A DNA stretch of 64,000 bases from Coccinella septempunctata. Taxonomy: Eukaryota; Arthropoda; Insecta; Coleoptera; Coccinellidae. Of the stretch, positions 57,901 to 64,000 are shown piece after piece. The translations under genes were made by a program, and so were the position numbers. Under the pieces are notes generated by a model. The model did no database searches, had not been told where the DNA came from, and worked only from the letters and a program-made list of their open reading frames with translations. Numbering within the stretch: the first letter of the stretch is position 1; each line of letters opens with the position of its first letter. The DNA is taken from the NCBI RefSeq assembly GCF_907165205.1, contig NC_058189.1, positions 57,748,270-57,812,269 on the forward strand. Reading direction: 5' to 3'.

Positions 57901-60900
57901 TCAAAATTGATAATTGTGCATATTTTCGAAGTCGGACCATGCTGAATGTCTGGCTCCATCCATAAATGTTGCTACTCTATTTGTTTCCAATAACCTGTGA
58001 CTTTGTCCACCAATTGGAGCTCCACATTCGATGCATTGGCTAGTCTGCATAGCGCCGCCACATTCACCTATTACGTAGGGATGTCCATTTGGGCACTGGA
58101 ACCAGTGACCTTTGCTCAACCCTATGGCTTTGACAAGCTGTTGTTTTTCAAGTTCAGTTATATCCAACATCGAAAGTCCTCTCCTGAGATCACTTAATTC
58201 TTTCTTAACACTCTCATCTTTCTTGTCGTCATACTTGGCTAAAGTATTGATTAGGTCATTCAAATTTGTTATTCTTATCCTCACACTTTCTTCCTGATAT
58301 CTCAATCTGCTCAACAATGGTAATATCTGAACCATCCTATGCAAACGATTGATTTCTCTCTGAATATCTTCAACTTCGGGAGTTGTTATATCATCAATTT
58401 CCCTCAACAAGTTAGTCAAAATTAAATTGACTTGGGTCATCAGCAATGAAGTCAGGTTAGATGTAAGGCAACTTGAATCAATTAATGCTAAGATTTTAGA
58501 AACTCGCTCAATCAGTTGTTGTTTTATTTCAACTGCATTCAATTCTATAAGATTCAGAAGTTGAACTCGTCCACTTTTGTTAACTTTTTGCAGACGTTCT
58601 AGTAGGGGTTTCGATTGTTTGATCAATAAGTCACTGAAGCTCCTCTCTCCCAAATGAAGAGACTCTGCAGAAAAATTAATCAATAACAAAATATCGAATT
58701 TGTCAATTTAGTGTGAAATGAACAAGACATTCACTTCTGGAAACGGTGGTCGATAAGGTAGAATTCTCATCAATTTCAATGGGTATGAATGTAATCCCCC
58801 AAAATAAAGTTGAATGAAATGAAAATTCCAGTCAGCTGAAGTGAATGTCCCTTAGATTGAAACAGTGAAGAACAATTTTCTCATCAAGATTAATTGAATA
58901 AAAATAACAATTAGCCTGATATTACAGGCAAAAGTTTCAAATTGAATGTTTTCTCACACAAAAAAAAACTGAATTCAAGAAATATTACATCTATAGAATA
59001 AATTGAGTGGGAACTTAAAATTCTACACGAATAATGTAAGAGGTTCTAGATGCTAAAAAGGAATTTTATTAGGTTGAAGTTTACACGCACACACACACTT
59101 AATTTCATACTTAAAAGATTTCCAGTACTTACTTAACCAATTCTCATGCATAATTCTTAATTCTGAACATTTTTGGGTTATCATTTGCTGTGTTCCAATT
59201 CCTTTTATTTTAGCAGCAGATATCCCCTGAACTGCTTTTTTAACATAATCACTGTATCTTTCAGTAACAAATATTTTCGTCTTACATTTTGGACACACTT
59301 TGAATTTAATCGCATCTTGTTCTTGCTTAAGCCATTCTTTCATACCAGTATTCTCAAGTATATGTCCACAATCATTCAATAGGATGAACCTTGCATCGTC
59401 TTCATCTTCTGTTCCAAAGAAAACTTCTTTTACTTCATCCTCGTCACAAATTCGACACAAAGGTGGACATGGTTCACTACAGAAGCCAATGCAAGGGTGA
59501 CCGCATTTGAGGTACCTTGTGCATGGCTCCTCACAAGGAGGAACGTTACAAATTTCCCCACACTTTTTGGTACATTTCTGGTGTCTACATCTTCTACTAC
59601 ACGGTTCCTTACATATAACACATTGATCTCCACAACGCTTTTTACAAATGTTATGTTTACATTTGAATGAACAGTTCAACAAACAAGGCTTGCATGTTTC
59701 TCGACAATATCCAGTGCATTCGTGATCGCAGATCAATATTCGACTGCATTTCTGGATACATCTCTTATGAATCCGTCCTTGGTAACAAGATCCACATGAA
59801 CCACCGCACAGATGCTTATCTTCAGGACTACAATTCAATATTGCCGTACATGGCACTGAGCAATAAGATTCCAAGTTTTTAATTGATGATGGATCTACAA
59901 TGAAATATTGAATTATTGTTCAAATGTTGAGTAATACATGGAAATTCAACCATTCAATAGATGCTTCAATGGTCATGACCTTTTGTAATCTATTCCTACA
60001 TCGGGCAGACTACAAAAGGTCATGGCAAAAGGGGAAACTAAAACCACAATGTCGCAAAGCCAGATGAGTCATATATAGAAAAATTACAACCGTGTTAGGT
60101 ATATCACATGAATATAATCATTTCAATTTGGCAGAGATCAATGTAGACTGATCAACTGCACATGATGAATTAATGTATAAGTAATTTTTTCTACCTTTCT
60201 TATATGACGTTTTAACGAAGCATGGGACACTTTTCACAATGTGTCCACATTTTGCAGGGATGGACACTTCCACAATTTCCTTGCATTTACTTGAATCGCA
60301 AGGCTCTCTGCATATCCTACCACAAACATGCCCACAATCCATCAGCCTGGGACATTTCTTGTTGCAATGTTCTTTGTATGGTTCTTGACAACAAGGCAAT
60401 ATAATGCTATGTTTACAAACTGGTATTACCTTTTTCACCTTGGAAAAAATAATTGAGTATCAAAATAAATGCAGTTTTTCACTATTTCACTATTCAGAAA
60501 AAAAAAAACTTCTAAAAATTCAAAATCTGTATCAAATGAAAAAGGCTGTTAATTCAATCAATTAATCTTTGATCGATTATAAGAGAATTTTCTGAATTAT
60601 ATCTTATGCATCTATGTATTTACCTTCCTTGTACAGGTACCACATGGTTCTGAACATTTATTTGGACATGGGTGGCCACAGTCCAATGCTTTTTTGCATG
60701 GCTTGTAACATATGATGTCATCCACATTTTCCGAACAAGGTACATCGAAGAAGTGGGGACATACAGTTCTAGCTTTTTTGACAAGCTTCCCGCAAGGTTC
60801 ACATTCTTCATAGCATAATTTTGTGCACCTATGATCCTCATTCTCCAAATTTGTGCATCCATCTCTAAACTTAGCACAGCGCTTCACACATTTATACTAA

Positions 60901-63900
60901 AAATGAAATATAGAATCTTGAAAATATCTTCTCTGACTAGAGTTCGTAGTTTTGTGGATTGTCTCTAGAGCTTTCCTCAAATGATAAACATTAAGGTTTT
61001 TTTGATAAGCTGTTACTTATAATTATTAGTTTATGCCTATCTTCTTAGAGAAATAATAATATTGGAGAGGCGATTCCTAGAACATCTAATCATCATAAAA
61101 CAGCAGAATTCACAAGATAAAGTGGGGCGAGATAACTTCATAAGCACGTCTAGATTACAGAGGAAAGTTTGCAACCTTCCTGCAACTTTTTCCTTTGAGC
61201 GCTAGTAACTCTAGTAGTTATTGTTTCAAGCAATTTCCTATGAATTTAATTGATTATTATGGCCTAGTTGCAGGAAGTCCATCAAGATTTGATGCCCCAT
61301 CAAAATTTAAAACTGTCCATTTTGAAGGGAAAAATGGAGGTTTAACATTTTGATGCAGTATTAAATTTTAATGGATTTTCATGCAACTTGTCTTGAAAGA
61401 ACTCTTATTTCGATTGACTGCATAAATTCCCTTTGATTATTTAACCATCCTTTGCTATACTTCAATTCAGCAATTGGTTTGTGAACAGTGAACTGTTGTA
61501 AATCACCCTAATAAAGCAGAAACATTTAGCTCAAACCTCAAACTCACCAGCAGATGATCCGGATCCACAAAGGCATGACACTTTTTAATACAAGAATGAC
61601 CACAATCCAGCCTTGCATCACAGGGAACCTTACATCTGAATTTATCAGTCTCGATATAACAAGGTTTTATTGCATCATGACCACAAGGAAGAGTTACTTG
61701 TACTTCTGTAATACAGTTATATTCCTCTGGGAGCAAATGACATGGAATAACTGCATGATGGCCACAATCTAATGTTACATTTTTAGGGTAGTTACAAGGA
61801 CCGCATTCCTGACTACAACTTTTAGTGCATATGTGTGTTAGATCCACGTCACACAGAAGTCTGAAAAAATCGATCATTGAGTGACAGTTGTATTGCAATC
61901 TTTTCCAAAATGCAATTGGAACTTTGAAACTACTAGGTATATTTTATTCAATTTTGGCGAGAATGTGTTACCTGAACATATTCAGAAACTCGAAATCCAA
62001 GCCTGGTTCTTAAAATCGTAATAAGACTGAAACATGTTCATAAAATACCCTTTATATCAAAATTCATGCCAGTATTTTAGTTATTTGAAACGAATAAGAA
62101 ACATTAAATTAGGCGCATTCCTTTTTAAAAAGTATTATTTCAGCTGTGAGATTCAACATGAAATATGATGAAATAAATTTGAACTACTAAGATGTTGGAA
62201 CTTTGGGATGGTACACACTGTATATTCCCAAAACAATCGAATATTACACACACAAATTTTCAATGAATACTTGCATTGTACCAAAAATAGAGTGCTAAAA
62301 TACTTTTGACTATATTCATTCTTTCTCTACCCCTTCAAATAACAAAGTAAGTGTCAAGAATTGCGATATACAGGGTGTTGATGTTCTAGTTGATGAAGAT
62401 GTGCAGGTAACATATTCTCACCAAAAATGAATAATCCATACCGTGTGGTTTCAAAGTATGGCTTTCAGAAAATATACACCAATTTAATGGTGATATGTAA
62501 TCGTCTGGGTATCATCCACCCACAATTCAGCTATGTACTTATATGGAAACACTGGATATATTCAAGTTATTTGATCGCGAAATTTTTGACCATGAAATAA
62601 TAGCCAGGGTTCCTACAAACGTTAGATTTTTTCTCCCTTTTTTCAATAATGAGATGTATTATTGCAAATTAAATTACCGGTCAAAAATTAAGTATATTTA
62701 AGAAAAACCAATTTCCTTTCCAAATTTGCATGTGTAGAGCTTTTTGGGTGACAATAGCATAATTTCAAAAAAATAATACTAAATTTGGTTAATTGAATCG
62801 ATATGACCAATACTTGATCAAAATTCATATTATATTGAACTAAAAACAGATTTATACATGATTTTAACTAACATGTTAGTGAAAATCAAATAATTCCGCT
62901 TTTAGTTTGGGTAATAATTGTCCCATTTCATAAATTTCATCATTTTTTTTTTAGATCAAATTGACATATTGAATTCAATTTTATTATTTCATATTTGGCG
63001 ATATTTTGACGAGCAGTTCATGTTGTGTTCAGGGTTTCTGAATTCCCAAAATAGTTATACAACAAGAGGGATTTAAAAAATACTAGAACATTTGAAGTTT
63101 CCAGGTTTTTAAGCCTGAACGAGAATATTCATGTCTAATGGGGTCATGAAAGCCCTTCACAGTACAATACTTGAATGGTTAACTTGCCTGTTACACTTCT
63201 CTGTACAAATATATTTTGTATGATCTTTGTCATAAGTATGGCATTGCATTTTACATCTGTGCCCACAAACTAAGGAACTATTGCAAATTTCATCGCATCC
63301 ACCCTCCGATACCAAAGAAAAATTATTCACAGTGGAAACCATTGTTATATTACTGTGATTCTGACATTTCAAAGCAAGAGAAGGTCCAATAGCTTCTTGA
63401 GCGGTTAGAGTTGTTCTAATTTTCACCCATAGCTGAGAAAATATAACTTGAAGTGTCAATGTAAGGATAATCAAAATTTTCAATATAGTACCTGGGATTT
63501 CTCGCATAGGAGAGACATGTTGCCCATAATGTAAAATCCATTTCGAGCACGTGACAAGGCTACACAGACTCTGTTATCGATGGAAAGGAAACCAATATTG
63601 CCTTCATTATTATTTCTGACTAGAGATAGCAATATAATATCGCTTTCTTCTCCTTGATAATTATCAAGTACAGATATTCTGACATTTTGAAGAAGGTGCA
63701 TTTTCTTCTTCTCTTTTTGTATTTCAAACATTTGACCTAGATAAGCTGCTAGTATAGTAATTTGCTCAGGCTCATACCCATTAAGTATCAAATATCTAGC
63801 CAAATGAACCAAGAACTTAGCTTCATGGATATTTTTCTTCGAATTTCCAGCACTGGACTCTTCTGGGTGCTCATGGTCAATAAAATACAAACATTTATCG

Positions 63901-64000
63901 ATTCCTTGAATGCGTGGTCTCTCCATTACTGATTCGTGATCTTTCAAATCTGGATAAATCGATGGTTTAATCAATGCTGAAATTTCTGGCCTCATTCGGT
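57901..64000 (-). CDS. ZNFX1: ZNFX1 (NFX1-type zinc finger helicase), C-terminal part, runs off the right edge
   Basis: Exons 63492-64000 (partial), 63188-63432, 61548-61860, 60624-60896, 60195-60438, 59133-59894 and 57901-58664 join in phase. The right end starts within the Upf1-like SF1 helicase: HRMRPEI, ITILAAYLGQ, DNYQGEESDIILLSLVRNN, NRVCVALSRAR (motifs IV-VI). Then come several NFX1-type Cys/His repeats (CGHRCKMQCH, CGHHAVIPCH, CGHSCIKKCH, CGHPCPNKC). A helical region and a terminal RZ-type finger (GHWFQCPNGHPYVIGECG, then C-x2-C) follow. The animal protein is a cytoplasmic/mitochondrial dsRNA sensor and, in nematodes, a small-RNA inheritance factor. The 5' end is not in the window. 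Intron 63187-61861 appears to be GC-AG. Confidence 0.93.
61267..61387. mobile_element. Short MITE-like element in a ZNFX1 intron
   Basis: Imperfect ~26-bp terminal inverted repeats: left GTTGCAGGAAGTCCATCAAG; right, inverted, GTTGCATGAAAATCCATTAA. They bound 121 bp with no ORF. The target duplication was not resolved. Confidence 0.55.

Noticed and set aside
61985..62040. Possible extra ZNFX1 exon on the minus strand (SYYDFKNQAW...)
   Set aside because: It hits a stop and has no Cys/His pattern; the GC-AG junction explains the phase without it.

Overview
The window is nuclear DNA of an AT-rich animal genome, almost certainly an insect. The genes are spliced with short GT-AG introns, and the proteins (Tudor-SN, U1-70K, TAF1B, RAP1GDS1/vimar, BPNT2, ZNFX1) read as arthropod housekeeping orthologues. 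No prokaryotic signals, CRISPR arrays or tRNAs were seen. A beetle is a guess; the order cannot be proven from the sequence.

Region 1 (1-14192) is a head-to-tail array of a ~4.55 kb unit: three full copies (474-5024, 5025-9618, 9619-14192) plus the right end of a fourth at 1-473. Each unit holds the 5' exons of DNAJC17 (minus, decayed), a complete five-exon IMPACT gene (plus) and the last two exons of an alpha-arrestin (minus). Only the rightmost copy of the arrestin exons joins the unique upstream exons at 14487-15606, giving an intact 422-aa ARRDC gene. The other arrestin copies share a frameshift. IMPACT intron 3 carries a GC-richer, foldable element of unknown nature in every copy.

Region 2 (15607-31061) has UBE2W (plus), Tudor-SN/SND1 (minus, 14 exons, 905 aa) and, divergently, RAP1GDS1/vimar (plus). 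Three Tudor-SN introns each contain a paralogous C/D-box snoRNA on the host strand. Its D' guide is complementary to a universally conserved stretch of 28S rRNA. The introns also hold a terminal-inverted-repeat transposon and a 5'-truncated non-LTR element.

Region 3 (31862-43160) has EEF1AKMT2/METTL10 (minus), ARMT1 (plus; a retroposon has duplicated its exon-7 splice acceptor, and it has a long acidic tail) and REXO5/NEF-sp (plus).

Region 4 (43161-49829) is U1-70K (minus, 8 exons). Four copies of a two-hairpin RNA with H/ACA snoRNA architecture sit in its introns: three in ~700-bp tandem units in intron 7 and one diverged copy in intron 3.

Region 5 (49830-64000) has a small unrecognised ORF just ahead of TAF1B (plus, intronless), BPNT2/IMPAD1 (plus, with a second copy of the inverted-repeat transposon in intron 2), MPV17L2-like (plus), and the 3' part of ZNFX1 (minus, running off the right edge, with one probable GC-AG intron). 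Most genes are basic RNA, translation or ribosome-biogenesis functions. Several introns double as non-coding RNA hosts.
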